Positions 34,838 through 44,525 of a stretch of DNA of 64,000 nt are shown one piece after another (within the stretch, counting starts at the first letter, position 1; each line of letters opens with the position of its first letter). The stretch lies in the NCBI GenBank assembly GCA_022565355.1, contig JAIUMU010000002.1:186001-250000 (forward strand), given 5' to 3'. Source of the DNA: Idiomarina sp. (lineage in GTDB: Bacteria; Pseudomonadota; Gammaproteobacteria; Enterobacterales; Alteromonadaceae). The translations under genes and the position numbers were made by a program. A model generated the notes under the pieces. The model did not search any database and had not been told where the DNA came from. It worked only from the letters and a program-made list of their open reading frames with translations.

Positions 34838-36811
34838 TTATGCCGAAACTGGCTTTGCCACAATCACACCTTGTTTCCCTGATTCTTTTACCGCATACAT
34901 CGCCTCATCGGCCGCAACTAGCAGCTGCTCGTAACTCAAACCATGATCCGGATATACCGCCACACCGATACTAGCGCCTATTTTAGCTTCACCCACCGCT
35001 AATCGGAACGGCATGGATATGCGCTGTAACACTTTTTCGGCCACGGCTTTTGCTTGCGCAACCGTATTAATTTGCGTGAGCAAAATAACGAATTCATCGC
35101 CACCGTAGCGCGCAACCATATCGGTTTTACGCACCGCCCGTTGAATACGCTGAGCTACTGCTATCAGCAACTCATCACCGGCATCGTGGCCTTCTGTATC
35201 GTTTACCGCTTTAAAGCCATCGAGATCAATAAAGATTAACGCACACTTGCGCTGATTCTGCGCATGCATGATCAGGGCAAGTTCACCTTTCTCGATCATG
35301 TGGGTACGATTCGGCAAACCGGTAAGCTGATCATGGTAGGCTCTATGGCGCATTTCAGCTTCACGCAACTTGCGCCGTTGAATATCGCGGCGCAGATGCG
35401 CTAACCACATCAGAAAGCCAGCCAAAATAAGCAACACCGCAATCATGGTTCGAATTGCCCAGCGCTGCACCGCTTCTCTACTTAAGCCATCAGTAAGCCT
35501 CTCTGGCTCAAACCAAGCTTCTTGTATTTGTGCGATTTCATTATCGCTGGTAAGTAAAATGGCGCGATCTAAAATAGGCACCAGCTCCTGCCAATCGTTG
35601 CGCACGCCAATACTTACCTGATCACCCGGCAATGCACGCAGTATATGCACCGCAGTACCTGATAGCGCTTGCTGCCGCACTCGATTCATCAGCAGCGGCA
35701 AACTATCTAAATAGGCATCTGCTCGCCCTTCTAGCACAGCATTAATCCCTTCCTCTGGAGTAGCTACTGATAACACCCTAAGTTCAGGCACTGCCATTGC
35801 GTCCTCAAATATGCTGTAGCTTTCTACAATGGCAATGGTGGCATCGCTCACGCTGGCCAAATCGGTACCACGCACAGGATTCTGCGATAGGCTCATCAGC
35901 GCCCAATCTACACTAAAATAGGGCACCGTGAATGCGGTAAACTGCAGCCGCTCAAATGTGGGTGTCATGAAACTCAAGGCATCAATATCGCGGCTCTCGA
36001 GCGCTGAAATACAGGCGCGCCAACTGCCACAGTTATGCCATGTGATGGGTAAATTAAGGCGTTCGGCAAGTAAACTGAGAACGTCTGCATCAAAACCACG
36101 AATCTGCCCGCTGCTATCGCGATCTAAAATCGGCGCAGAATCGTCTGGAACACCAATCCGCATGGCGCCCAGTGCATTGATCGTAAGTAATTCTTGCGGC
36201 CGTAAAGACATGCGCTCAGCATCATCGTGAAAATGCGCGTCTAACGAGCGATCGCTAATGGTAGCAGTTGCCGGAATGGTTTCACTTAGGATAAGTACTT
36301 GCGCACCGGATTGCTCATGCGCTTCCGCCTGTTCAGCGTTGCACCACCATACCGAGAGCTGGCCGCGGGCAATAGCTTCTTGTAAATCGATACGGATTAA
36401 GCCCTGCTCGGCAGAAAATAAACGAAAGGTGAGCTGTGGAAACACGCTTTCCAGGCGAAAACGTAACGAATTATCGGTAACGCCAATCACAAAACCTGGT
36501 AAATCTCGCTCGCTTAGTGCTGCTGCGTTCTCATGCACGCATAGCCGAACGGTTTCGGTATCCTGCGGTGTATCGGTTATGCCATTCAGAGGCAACGACG
36601 GAGGAACTTGGTGCACATGTGCGGATGCATGTACGAATAGCGGCGAGAGTACTACCATGATACCAAGTAGAGTTGTGCCGCGCTTAACAAAGGCTTGGGC
36701 TTGCTTAACAACCGCTTGAGAACTCAGATGCAAGCCACACCATAGCCGCTTCACTCTGTGAGCAAACAAAATCTGCCAATAGCGAATATGCCGAGTTATG
36801 GTTGCATTCAT
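34838..36811 (-). CDS. Diguanylate cyclase with periplasmic solute-binding sensor
   Basis: 657 residues from the ATG at 36811 (start uncertain: no good ribosome site; a TTG lies 5 codons upstream). An N-terminal membrane segment (about 45-62) precedes two solute-binding-like regions: about 75-165 (partial) and a full SBP_bac_3 domain about 200-425 (RIGVPDDSAPILDRDSSGQIRGFDADVLSLLAERL). A TM helix near 440-460 (IAVLLILAGFLMWLAHL) leads to the GGDEF domain with intact YGGDEF (about 570) and the inhibitory RKTD site five residues before it. Predicted to make cyclic di-GMP in response to a periplasmic amino acid-like ligand. Divergent from cmoA. Confidence 0.87.
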   Translation of the reverse strand: MNATITRHIRYWQILFAHRVKRLWCGLHLSSQAVVKQAQAFVKRGTTLLGIMVVLSPLFVHASAHVHQVPPSLPLNGITDTPQDTETVRLCVHENAAALSERDLPGFVIGVTDNSLRFRLESVFPQLTFRLFSAEQGLIRIDLQEAIARGQLSVWWCNAEQAEAHEQSGAQVLILSETIPATATISDRSLDAHFHDDAERMSLRPQELLTINALGAMRIGVPDDSAPILDRDSSGQIRGFDADVLSLLAERLNLPITWHNCGSWRACISALESRDIDALSFMTPTFERLQFTAFTVPYFSVDWALMSLSQNPVRGTDLASVSDATIAIVESYSIFEDAMAVPELRVLSVATPEEGINAVLEGRADAYLDSLPLLMNRVRQQALSGTAVHILRALPGDQVSIGVRNDWQELVPILDRAILLTSDNEIAQIQEAWFEPERLTDGLSREAVQRWAIRTMIAVLLILAGFLMWLAHLRRDIQRRKLREAEMRHRAYHDQLTGLPNRTHMIEKGELALIMHAQNQRKCALIFIDLDGFKAVNDTEGHDAGDELLIAVAQRIQRAVRKTDMVARYGGDEFVILLTQINTVAQAKAVAEKVLQRISMPFRLAVGEAKIGASIGVAVYPDHGLSYEQLLVAADEAMYAVKESGKQGVIVAKPVSA

Positions 36812-36898
36812 TTGTTTCAGGTACAATTCCTGTTATTAAAATTAGTATGCTTACTTAGTTTAGCGCTTTTATTCTTGATTTCACTAAAGAAACTGTAA

Positions 36899-37663
36899 AT
36901 GAAACCAAATCAACCGATACAACGTGATTCTGTATACGCTCAACCACTGAATAAAGTGAGCGATTTTGCCTTCGATGCAAAAGTTGCCGCTGTATTCCCG
37001 GATATGATTAGCCGCTCCATTCCGGGCTATGCCACCATTGTGGATACCATTGGCCGATTAGCTAACCGCTTCGTGCAACCGCACACCGTTGTTTATGATT
37101 TGGGCTGCTCCCTAGGCGCTGCAAGCCTCTCAATTAAACAGCACTGCCAAGCCGAAGGTGTTGAGATTCTCGCGGTAGATAATTCACCCGCCATGGTGGA
37201 GCGTTGCCAAGGTTATGTGGAAGCGTATCGGGGCAACATTCCAGTGCATGTAAGTTGTGCGGATATAGCTGAGCTTACCATGCAACCCTGCTCAATGGTG
37301 GTATTGAACTTTACTCTGCAATTTGTAGCACCGGAATTGCGCCAAGCTATTATTGATAAAATTTACGCTGCCTTGCTGCCTGGCGGCGTGCTGGTGCTTT
37401 CCGAAAAAGTTACCCATGAAGATCCTGTGGCAGATGCGCTACTCATCGATTTATATCACGAGTTTAAGCGTAACAACGGTTACAGCGATTTAGAAATTAG
37501 CCAAAAGCGTGCGGCGTTAGAGAATGTAATGCGGCTCAACACGCCAGAGCAGCATATTGCGCGGCTACAACAAGCGGGCTTTAGCAGTGTTCAAGAATGG
37601 TTTCGCTGCTTTAACTTTACCTCGTGGATTGCCATAAAAAACACACCCGAGGCAACTGAATGA
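36899..37663 (+). CDS. cmoA: Carboxy-S-adenosyl-L-methionine synthase
   Basis: 254 residues. Makes Cx-SAM from SAM and prephenate, the donor for cmo5U34 in tRNA wobble positions. SAM motif [16 protein letters not shown] (about 63-78) and the conserved FNFTLQFV and SEKVTHEDP segments. Ribosome site is weak. Overlaps cmoB by 4 bp (ATGA). Confidence 0.94.
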   Translation: MKPNQPIQRDSVYAQPLNKVSDFAFDAKVAAVFPDMISRSIPGYATIVDTIGRLANRFVQPHTVVYDLGCSLGAASLSIKQHCQAEGVEILAVDNSPAMVERCQGYVEAYRGNIPVHVSCADIAELTMQPCSMVVLNFTLQFVAPELRQAIIDKIYAALLPGGVLVLSEKVTHEDPVADALLIDLYHEFKRNNGYSDLEISQKRAALENVMRLNTPEQHIARLQQAGFSSVQEWFRCFNFTSWIAIKNTPEATE

Positions 37664-38661
37664 AAAACAATATGCCAACCAGTGAATACAACGCTTTTTA
37701 TGCCCGGTTAACAGAAACGCCATTAGCCCATTGGTTAGAAACCCTACCTGCCGCGATTCGCGAATGGCAGCAGCACAACCAGCATGGCGATTTTAAAAAG
37801 TGGCAACGGGTGATTCAGCAATTACCTGCGCTTACCGCACAGCATGTAGATTTGGCTAGCCAAGTGCAAATTGGTGCTGCTAGTGAAGCACAAGCCACCG
37901 ATATTGCCCGTATGCAAGGCCTGCTCAAACAGCTAATGCCGTGGCGTAAAGGGCCATTTGATTTATTCGGTTTACACATCGATACCGAATGGCGTTCCGA
38001 TTGGAAATGGGATCGCGTAGCGCCCCATTTAAGTGATTTAACCGGCCGCTCGGTTTTGGATATTGGCTGTGGCAGTGGTTATCATTTGTGGCGAATGCTA
38101 GGCGCTGGAGCTGATTTAGCCGTAGGCATTGATCCTGGCCAGCTGTTCGTAAGCCAATTTCGCGCAGTGCGCCGATTTGTTCCAGAACACCTAGCGCGGA
38201 ATATTGAGTTGTTGCCCCTTGGTATAGAGCAAATGCCTAAGTTAGCTGCCTTCGATACGGTATTTAGCATGGGCGTGCTCTACCACCGCCGCTCGCCGAT
38301 TGATTTTCTGCAACAATGTATAGACCAGCTCCGCCCAGGTGGTGAGCTAGTATTGGAAACGCTGGTAGTGGATGGCGATATTAATACGGTGCTGGTTCCC
38401 GGTGAACGCTATGCACAAATGCCAAATGTATGGTTTATTCCATCTTCGGCAGCATTGGTGCATTGGTTGCAACGGTTAGGCCTACAGAATGTGCGCGTTG
38501 TGGATGAGTGCGTTACAACACTCGATGAACAGCGCCGCAGCGAGTGGATGGAAAACCAATCGCTGGCAGATTTCCTGAGCCCCGATGATCGCAGCCAAAC
38601 CGTGGAAGGCTATCCGGCTCCGAAACGGGCTGTATTGATTGGCAATACAAAAGGCGGTTAG
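37660..38661 (+). CDS. cmoB: tRNA U34 carboxymethyltransferase
   Basis: 333 residues. Transfers the carboxymethyl group of Cx-SAM to 5-hydroxyuridine-34. Family segments: [27 protein letters not shown] (about 93-119), SAM loop [15 protein letters not shown], and [14 protein letters not shown]. Coupled to cmoA. Confidence 0.95.
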   Translation: MKNNMPTSEYNAFYARLTETPLAHWLETLPAAIREWQQHNQHGDFKKWQRVIQQLPALTAQHVDLASQVQIGAASEAQATDIARMQGLLKQLMPWRKGPFDLFGLHIDTEWRSDWKWDRVAPHLSDLTGRSVLDIGCGSGYHLWRMLGAGADLAVGIDPGQLFVSQFRAVRRFVPEHLARNIELLPLGIEQMPKLAAFDTVFSMGVLYHRRSPIDFLQQCIDQLRPGGELVLETLVVDGDINTVLVPGERYAQMPNVWFIPSSAALVHWLQRLGLQNVRVVDECVTTLDEQRRSEWMENQSLADFLSPDDRSQTVEGYPAPKRAVLIGNTKGG

Positions 38662-38741
38662 CGCACAATCTTCTCTTTGTTAATCTACACTTAGCCAACA
38701 CTGGGCGCTGATGGCATCAACGAGCAGCGGTTGGCTAACGC

Positions 38742-39137
38742 TTAATTATCGTTACCGCCGCCCGAGCCTTGGTTTCCAGAGCTTTGGTTTTCCGAGCTCT
38801 CATTTTCACTACCCGGCTCATTGGCAGCATATGATTTACTGCGTTCATATTCTTGCACTGCTTGCGGTATGTAGGGCACAGCAAGCGTTAAGGTTATTGG
38901 CTGCAGCACCAATGGATACAGTAAACCCAACGCAAATATCGCAACAATTTTCCATGCCACTCCAGGTACAGATAGCACACTCCAAAATAGTGCAATCAGC
39001 AACAGCACTTTTAACGTGTTGGAAAATGCTTTGCGGGCAAATGGCATGTTACTCGCCGCGTTAGAAACGATTTGCGCGCGCTCAAAAATAGAGTAGTTGC
39101 TTAGAGCAGGTACACTGCGCGGAGAGAAGTAAATCAT
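38742..39137 (-). CDS. Small two-TM membrane protein of unknown function
   Basis: 131 residues: a polar N-terminus (YFSPRSVPALSNYSIFERAQIV), two TM helices (VLLLIALFWSVLSVPGVAW, IVAIFALGLLYPLVLQPITL), then a low-complexity acidic tail rich in Glu, Asn, Ser and Gly. It resembles small gammaproteobacterial membrane proteins such as DUF6170, but I am not certain of that family. Convergent with cmoB and divergent from galU. Confidence 0.6.
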   Translation of the reverse strand: MIYFSPRSVPALSNYSIFERAQIVSNAASNMPFARKAFSNTLKVLLLIALFWSVLSVPGVAWKIVAIFALGLLYPLVLQPITLTLAVPYIPQAVQEYERSKSYAANEPGSENESSENQSSGNQGSGGGNDN

Positions 39138-39310
39138 GCGTAAGCTCCTTAAAGTTGCATCATGTTATATGCTAAGTGTAACACAGGAAACGCATTCTGT
39201 TTGCCGCCAAGCTGTTGTACACTGTAGCAATTAAGCGTGCTATTTAACGTTATATAGCACTGTAATGTATTTTTTATTATGTAGTTCACCCGATTGGAAA
39301 AGGACCTCGC

Positions 39311-40213
39311 ATGAAGAAATCAGGCCAAGCTGTTAGCAAAGTTATTATTCCCGTTGCCGGCCTGGGTACGCGGATGCTGCCAGCCACTAAAGCAATTCCA
39401 AAGGAAATGCTGCCACTCGTTGATAAGCCACTGATTCAATATATTGTGAATGAGTGCGCCGCGGCTGGCCTTACGGAAATTATTTTAGTAACTCATTCCA
39501 GTAAAAACTCAATTGAAAACCACTTTGATACCAGCTTTGAGCTTGAATCTATTCTTGAAAAGCGGGTAAAGCGCCAATTGCTGGACGAAGTGCAAGCAAT
39601 TTGTCCACGTGGCGTAACTATTATGCACGTGCGCCAAGGTGCCGCGAAAGGCCTAGGCCACGCAGTGTTATGCGCGAAATCATTAGTAGGTGATGCGCCA
39701 TTCGCGGTAATTCTGCCTGATGTATTGATGGACGACGCGAGCTACGACACCAAAACTGAAAATATGGCCGAGATGATTGCCAACTTCAATGATACTGGTG
39801 CTAGCCAAGTAATGGTGGAGAAGGTGCCGCGGGAAAAAGTAGATCAGTACGGTGTTGCCGATATCGGTGGTGTCGATATCGAGCCGCGCCAACAAGCGCC
39901 TATTAAAGCATTGGTAGAGAAGCCACCGGTAGACGATGCCCCTTCCGATTTAGCCGTGGTAGGACGCTATGTATTCTCGAAGAGCCTGTGGCCATTACTC
40001 GAACGTACTCCTGCAGGAGCTGGCAATGAAATTCAGCTCACCGATGCGATTGCCATGCTGTTAGAGCAGGAAAGTGTGCATGCATATTACATGCAGGGCT
40101 CAAGCCATGATTGCGGGAACAAGATGGGATATCTGCAAACCTTCGTTACCTATGCAAAACGCCATCCCGAGTTGGGTGAAGAGTTTAGTGCGTGGCTAGC
40201 AGAGCAAAAGTAA
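39311..40213 (+). CDS. galU: UTP-glucose-1-phosphate uridylyltransferase
   Basis: 300 residues. Makes UDP-glucose for envelope polysaccharides. The nucleotide-binding signature [21 protein letters not shown] is at about residues 15-35; [31 protein letters not shown] and [12 protein letters not shown] are further family motifs. Preceded by AAAAGGA with good spacing. Neighbour of the rssB-like gene, as in E. coli. Confidence 0.95.
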   Translation: MKKSGQAVSKVIIPVAGLGTRMLPATKAIPKEMLPLVDKPLIQYIVNECAAAGLTEIILVTHSSKNSIENHFDTSFELESILEKRVKRQLLDEVQAICPRGVTIMHVRQGAAKGLGHAVLCAKSLVGDAPFAVILPDVLMDDASYDTKTENMAEMIANFNDTGASQVMVEKVPREKVDQYGVADIGGVDIEPRQQAPIKALVEKPPVDDAPSDLAVVGRYVFSKSLWPLLERTPAGAGNEIQLTDAIAMLLEQESVHAYYMQGSSHDCGNKMGYLQTFVTYAKRHPELGEEFSAWLAEQK

Positions 40214-40231
40214 TACCGCAGCTACTCGGTA

Positions 40232-41212
40232 TTAACCGACAATACTAGCGCGCAACCAAGTTTGCTCGCAGGCAAGATAAAACCCAGCCCTATCCAGCTG
40301 GGTTTTATGCATTTTATAGGTCGCTTTTTCCCAAATGCCCATCGCCAAATCTGGTTTTGCCTCATGGCTAAGCATGATTTTATCGCCAGCTTGGCTCCAG
40401 CGTACTTCTTTGGTTTTGGTATCTATCCATACACACACTAAATCGAATGCGGCACGAATTCGCGAATGGCATAGTTCATTATTCAGGCGAGTTAACAATT
40501 CGTTCGGATTACTCAAAAGCTGCATATTACCGGATAAACCGCTGCGCAAAATCGGATTAAACATGGTTTTCAACACCAGCAATGCCACCACATCTTGCCC
40601 TGCTACCGCTTGTGCGCGCGCCATCAACATAATTACTTGGTTCGGCGCTAAGCGATAATAATCAATCCAAAGCTTATCGCCATCGTTCAACCCAAACTCG
40701 TGATCTACTCGCACATCCTGAACATACAGATGCTCATGGGGCACTAAATCTTGGGTGAGACGTTCGATGATACTGTCGTTTTGAAACAACACATCAAGAT
40801 GATCATCTAGCTCCCAGCGCTCATGCTCATAGCTTTCTTCTAGCGTGTTGCGTGTTAAGCAGTTCTCAATAGCAAACTCGAGTGCATCAAGTTGCTGCAC
40901 CGGTTTTACTAAATAATCCACCGCGCCTAAGCGCACCGCCTCGCGAATATCGCGCATATCATCAGACGCTGAAATTACGATAACAGGCACCGCATCGGGA
41001 GATTGCAGGATACTTTCAAGGATTTTTAAACCGGAGATATCGGGCAAATTCAAATCGCACAGCACCACGTTGGGCTTAATCTGAGCCATACTTGCTAAAG
41101 CCGCTTTACCACTATTTGCGGTGTACACATCAAAACTGCGATCGAGTAAGTAATTCGATAACAGATTTGCATAAACAGCATCGTCTTCCACGATGAGTAT
41201 TTTCCGGCCCAC
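40232..41212 (-). CDS. rssB: RssB-like response regulator
   Basis: 326 residues: receiver domain 1-120 (ILIVEDDAVYANLL, phospho-acceptor Asp in VLCDLNLPD about residue 53, Lys in YLVKPVQ), an acidic linker helix, and a C-terminal domain about 165-320 that resembles a degenerate PP2C/SpoIIE phosphatase fold without obvious metal-binding acids. This is the RssB architecture (E. coli 337 residues), the ClpXP adaptor for RpoS, and galU adjacency supports it, although here the two genes are convergent rather than in tandem. The orthology to RssB is inferred. Confidence 0.75.
   Translation of the reverse strand: MGRKILIVEDDAVYANLLSNYLLDRSFDVYTANSGKAALASMAQIKPNVVLCDLNLPDISGLKILESILQSPDAVPVIVISASDDMRDIREAVRLGAVDYLVKPVQQLDALEFAIENCLTRNTLEESYEHERWELDDHLDVLFQNDSIIERLTQDLVPHEHLYVQDVRVDHEFGLNDGDKLWIDYYRLAPNQVIMLMARAQAVAGQDVVALLVLKTMFNPILRSGLSGNMQLLSNPNELLTRLNNELCHSRIRAAFDLVCVWIDTKTKEVRWSQAGDKIMLSHEAKPDLAMGIWEKATYKMHKTQLDRAGFYLACEQTWLRASIVG
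40277..40308 (+). terminator. galU terminator hairpin inside the rssB 3' coding region
   Basis: Perfect 12-bp inverted repeat ATAAAACCCAGC / GCTGGGTTTTAT with an 8-nt loop, 64 bp past the galU stop. It is read as codons for HKTQLDRAGFY in the opposite gene. The T-run is short (TTTTATGCATTTTATAG), so termination is plausible rather than certain. Confidence 0.6.
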
Positions 41213-41351
41213 TTTGTTACTCCAAACCGTGTTGCGCTAAACTACCATGTACTCTTAGGATTGTTCACAATCCCATGTCCGTCAACTTGCTTGCCGAAAC
41301 TTTGCGATTAAAGCACTGAATGCAGGTTGAGTTACTTGCTTGCAGCTAGCG

Positions 41352-42209
41352 TTAGTTTTCTTCTGCTGCTGCACTCTCTGGCTCTGATTGTTCCCAATCG
41401 TCCCAATCGTCCCAATCATCCCAATCGTCGTATTGGTTTTCGAGCGGAGGGTTACCATCGTAAACTTTATCTAGCCAATAGGAGAAGTAAGCTTCGCGAA
41501 TAAACGCATACTCATCAATACTATTTTCCAGCATAGGTTCAAGCTGTTTTAGCTCTATGCGTTGCTCTAATCCGCGAATCACAAATGCTGTAATGGTAGC
41601 GGGTGTACTGAGGAAGTTTGTTGCCCATAGGTAGCCTTCCATCAAATCACCACCACGATCGATAACTACCGTAGGCCCCGCGCCTGGAATCATAATATAC
41701 GGACCATCTGGCACACCGTACACAGAGAGGGTTTCACCAAAGCTTTCTTTTTCGCGGCCTACACCCATTTGACTGGCAACATCGAATAAGCCGAATACAC
41801 CAAAGGTGCTGTTCATGATGAAACGGCCTAAGTTGATTGCGGCTGATTTCGGTTTGCGTTGCAATAAATTATTGATTGCTGAAACCGGCTCATCAATATT
41901 ATCGGTGAAATTGTACAAACCTCGGCGTATCGGCCGAGGTGTTCTTTCGTAGGTATTGGCGATCGGTAAAATGATGTAGGGATCGATTACATCACGAGTA
42001 AGATCCCACATCGAGCGGTTAAAGTTTTCAAAGGGATCGCGTTCATCGCTGAAATCGAAATCATCGAAATCACCACTTGAACTGCTTACTTGCTCTTCGC
42101 TCGGCACATTAGTTGCGATATCGCCATTTTGCTCATCTGGCGTTTGCGAACAACCACTGAGCACTAACAAAGCTAATGCAAATAAGCCTACAGATCCCTC
42201 TTTTCTCAC
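41352..42209 (-). CDS. mlaA: MlaA-family outer-membrane lipoprotein (VacJ)
   Basis: 285 residues. Lipobox LSGC (Cys about 20), then the VacJ/MlaA domain about 58-250: DPFENFNRSMWDLTRDVIDPYIILPIA, INNLLQRKPKSAAINLGRFIMNSTFGVFGLFDVA, GPYIMIPGAGPT. Extracts mislocalised phospholipid from the outer leaflet for retrograde transport by MlaC and MlaFEDB. The C-terminus carries a DDW repeat (about four units) and an acidic end. Overlaps the ccmI 3' end by 4 bp; the rest of the mla system is not in the window. Confidence 0.9.
   Translation of the reverse strand: MRKEGSVGLFALALLVLSGCSQTPDEQNGDIATNVPSEEQVSSSSGDFDDFDFSDERDPFENFNRSMWDLTRDVIDPYIILPIANTYERTPRPIRRGLYNFTDNIDEPVSAINNLLQRKPKSAAINLGRFIMNSTFGVFGLFDVASQMGVGREKESFGETLSVYGVPDGPYIMIPGAGPTVVIDRGGDLMEGYLWATNFLSTPATITAFVIRGLEQRIELKQLEPMLENSIDEYAFIREAYFSYWLDKVYDGNPPLENQYDDWDDWDDWDDWEQSEPESAAAEEN
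41393..41428. repeat. 9-bp tandem repeat coding DDW units in mlaA
   Basis: About four copies of a 9-bp unit (CCAATCGTC-type on the plus strand, GAYGATTGG coding on the minus), giving Asp-Asp-Trp repeated near the MlaA C-terminus. Confidence 0.85.
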
Positions 42210-43408
42210 TGAATTAACTCCGTTATAACGATTCGGATTTGCCGACCTGATTCACGCTCAACAAGCATGGGCCGAGCTTCCATGTCGCCTTGCCGACGAT
42301 CCATAGTATCGCCCGTAGTGATACGCGCCTGCACCAACCAACTACTCGCCGAGGATAGATTTAAGTTCTCTACCATCGCATCCTCATCGGTAAGCGTAAT
42401 AGTAATCGGAAAATCGGTAACGCGCTGCCGGGTTACGGCAATTGGCGCACTTTCACCATCTGGATCACGCACAAACAGGAACAAGTTATTTACCGGTGCC
42501 ATTTCGTTACGCACTGCTTCACTTACATCCACAGTAACCGTAAGGGTAGTAACCGAACCATCAGCGCGTTCTTGCGCTTGCTGCAACGATTCTTGAATTG
42601 AAGCATAACGGGGATCACTTTCATCGAGAAGCATTAAGGCCATTTCCCATGCCGCAATAGCACGTGGAAAATCAGCACGCTCGAAATTAACAATCCCAAG
42701 TAACCCAAAGGCTTCTGGGTTTTGTGGGTTATCATTCAATACGCGCCCTAGGAAACGAGATGCCATGGCTAACTCACGATCCGTGCCTGATACAATTAGC
42801 GCTTGTGAATAAGACATTAAGTTACTGTAGTTTTCTGGCTCTAAGCGATACGATTTTTCAAACGCGTCAATGGCTTGTTCAAGCTGTTCCAGCTGCATCA
42901 TCATACGGCCATACAGGCTCCACGCATTCGCTTCTGGATCATCCATTAAGCGTTGGCGCAGGCCGAGCGCATAATTCCACATATCATCACGCGTTTGTGG
43001 TGCTGCATCCATATCACCTAGCAACCATTCGCTCAAACGCGGTAATGATTCTGAGGCTTGATCAGCACGCTGTTGCTGCTTCCACGAGCCATCAATGAGA
43101 TAAATACCAAGCCCTAACACCACTACTAGTACTGCTGGAACCACGAAACCTACTGGTTTGAAAGTGATTGCTGCATCAGGATCGTGCACATCGGTAACGA
43201 ATGCTTTTTTCAATTCTTGCTCTGCGCGCTTTAATTCAGGCTCAGAAATTAACCCTTGGCCAAGATCTTCTTGCAGCTCCGCCAAGCGGCTTTCGTAAAT
43301 TTCTCGATTCGCTTGCTCAATGGTAAAGCTTTCCCACTGTTGCCGGCGCGCTACCCACAGTAGCGCTACAGCGAATATCACGAGTACTACAATCATCGCA
43401 TACCACAT
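42206..43408 (-). CDS. ccmI: Cytochrome c maturation protein CcmI
   Basis: 400 residues. N-terminal TM helix (MIVVLVIFAVALLWVA), cytoplasmic loop, second TM (VVPAVLVVVLGLGIYLI, about 90-106), then a periplasmic TPR domain (LEQAIDAFEKSYRLEPENYSNLMSYSQAL) that holds apocytochrome c, and a C-terminal CcmI-3 type domain. CycH-like chaperone delivering apocytochromes to the CcmFH ligation complex. One-base overlap with ccmH. Confidence 0.9.
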   Translation of the reverse strand: MWYAMIVVLVIFAVALLWVARRQQWESFTIEQANREIYESRLAELQEDLGQGLISEPELKRAEQELKKAFVTDVHDPDAAITFKPVGFVVPAVLVVVLGLGIYLIDGSWKQQQRADQASESLPRLSEWLLGDMDAAPQTRDDMWNYALGLRQRLMDDPEANAWSLYGRMMMQLEQLEQAIDAFEKSYRLEPENYSNLMSYSQALIVSGTDRELAMASRFLGRVLNDNPQNPEAFGLLGIVNFERADFPRAIAAWEMALMLLDESDPRYASIQESLQQAQERADGSVTTLTVTVDVSEAVRNEMAPVNNLFLFVRDPDGESAPIAVTRQRVTDFPITITLTDEDAMVENLNLSSASSWLVQARITTGDTMDRRQGDMEARPMLVERESGRQIRIVITELIQ

Positions 43409-43938
43409 TAGCGGTTTTGCTCCTCTGCTTGTTGCTTCGCATTCTTCATTACTTGGTTCATTCGCTCCTGCTCTTCTGCAGTTAGCTCAGCAGAACTAGA
43501 GCGCTGATGGCGCACATTAAACCACAAGGCTAACGCGCCCAATAACAAGAACGCTAACGGTGCTAACCACAGCACAATCGTGGTTTTATTAACTGGTGGC
43601 CGATAATGCACAAAATCACCGTAGCGTACTTTCATAAACTCAATGATTTCATCGTTCGATTTACCTTCCATAATCATTTGATACACACGTTCGCGCATAT
43701 CTTGCGCGAGGGGTGCATCCGAATCGGAAATCGTTTGATTTTGGCACTTCGGGCAACGTAACTCACCAGCAAGCTTATTAAACTGACGCTCTTGTGCGGC
43801 AGTTTCAAAGGTATAAAACTCGTTTGCCACGGCATTGAAAGCCATCCCGCTGAACAACACAAAGGTTAAAGCCATAAGCATTAACCTTAGGCTACTTGCA
43901 CCCTGGGTATAACTTTGGTTATTGATTAACGTATTCAT
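43408..43938 (-). CDS. ccmH: Cytochrome c maturation protein CcmH
   Basis: 176 residues: N-terminal signal/TM region, the redox motif RCPKCQNQTISDSDAPLAQDMR (CPKC, about 62-65) that reduces apocytochrome CxxCH, and a C-terminal TM helix (VLWLAPLAFLLLGALALWF). Short CcmH, without the TPR part, which is the separate CcmI. Start ATG overlaps the ccmG end. Confidence 0.93.
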   Translation of the reverse strand: MNTLINNQSYTQGASSLRLMLMALTFVLFSGMAFNAVANEFYTFETAAQERQFNKLAGELRCPKCQNQTISDSDAPLAQDMRERVYQMIMEGKSNDEIIEFMKVRYGDFVHYRPPVNKTTIVLWLAPLAFLLLGALALWFNVRHQRSSSAELTAEEQERMNQVMKNAKQQAEEQNR

Positions 43939-44525
43939 TCAATCAACTCCCGCCGATGTTCGGGGATCGGCATTCCAGACTCTTGCATGGCTCGGTAATA
44001 TACCGGGCCCACATCATTGCGCCACACACGCTCGTTTAAATCGCCAACGTGGCGATAACGAATAATGCCGTTCTCATCCACTACATAGGTTTCTGGTGCG
44101 CCGTACACGCCAAGATCGAGCGCCAATAAACCGGTGAAATCAAACAAGCTAATCGCATAGGGGTCGCCAAGTTCTTGTAACCAACGTACCGCTGCGCCAC
44201 GTGAATCGTCTTTGTAATTGAGGCCAATAATGTACACATCTTCTTCAGCTAATAGCTGATTTAAAAACGTATGCTCGGCATAACAGGTTGGGCACCAGGT
44301 GGCCCAAACGTTGATCAACATTGGCCGGCCGCCCACAATACTCTCGTTATGGGTTACATCGGGTTGATACAGATCAGGCAGCTCGAAACTTGGTACTTCA
44401 CGCCCAATCAACGCGGAATCAAGCCGCGTTGGATCGCCGAATAACCCTTTAAACAAAAATATGCCGAGGCCAACTACAAACACCAATGGCAGCAGCAAAA
44501 TTGCCATTCTTAATTTGCTATTCAT
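43935..44525 (-). CDS. ccmG: Thiol:disulfide interchange protein CcmG/DsbE
   Basis: 196 residues. Membrane-anchored thioredoxin fold with active site WCPTC (about 77-81) in NVWATWCPTCYAEH and the cis-proline region GAPETYVVDENGIIRYRHVG. Passes reductant to CcmH/apocytochrome c in the periplasm. Confidence 0.94.
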   Translation of the reverse strand: MNSKLRMAILLLPLVFVVGLGIFLFKGLFGDPTRLDSALIGREVPSFELPDLYQPDVTHNESIVGGRPMLINVWATWCPTCYAEHTFLNQLLAEEDVYIIGLNYKDDSRGAAVRWLQELGDPYAISLFDFTGLLALDLGVYGAPETYVVDENGIIRYRHVGDLNERVWRNDVGPVYYRAMQESGMPIPEHRRELIE

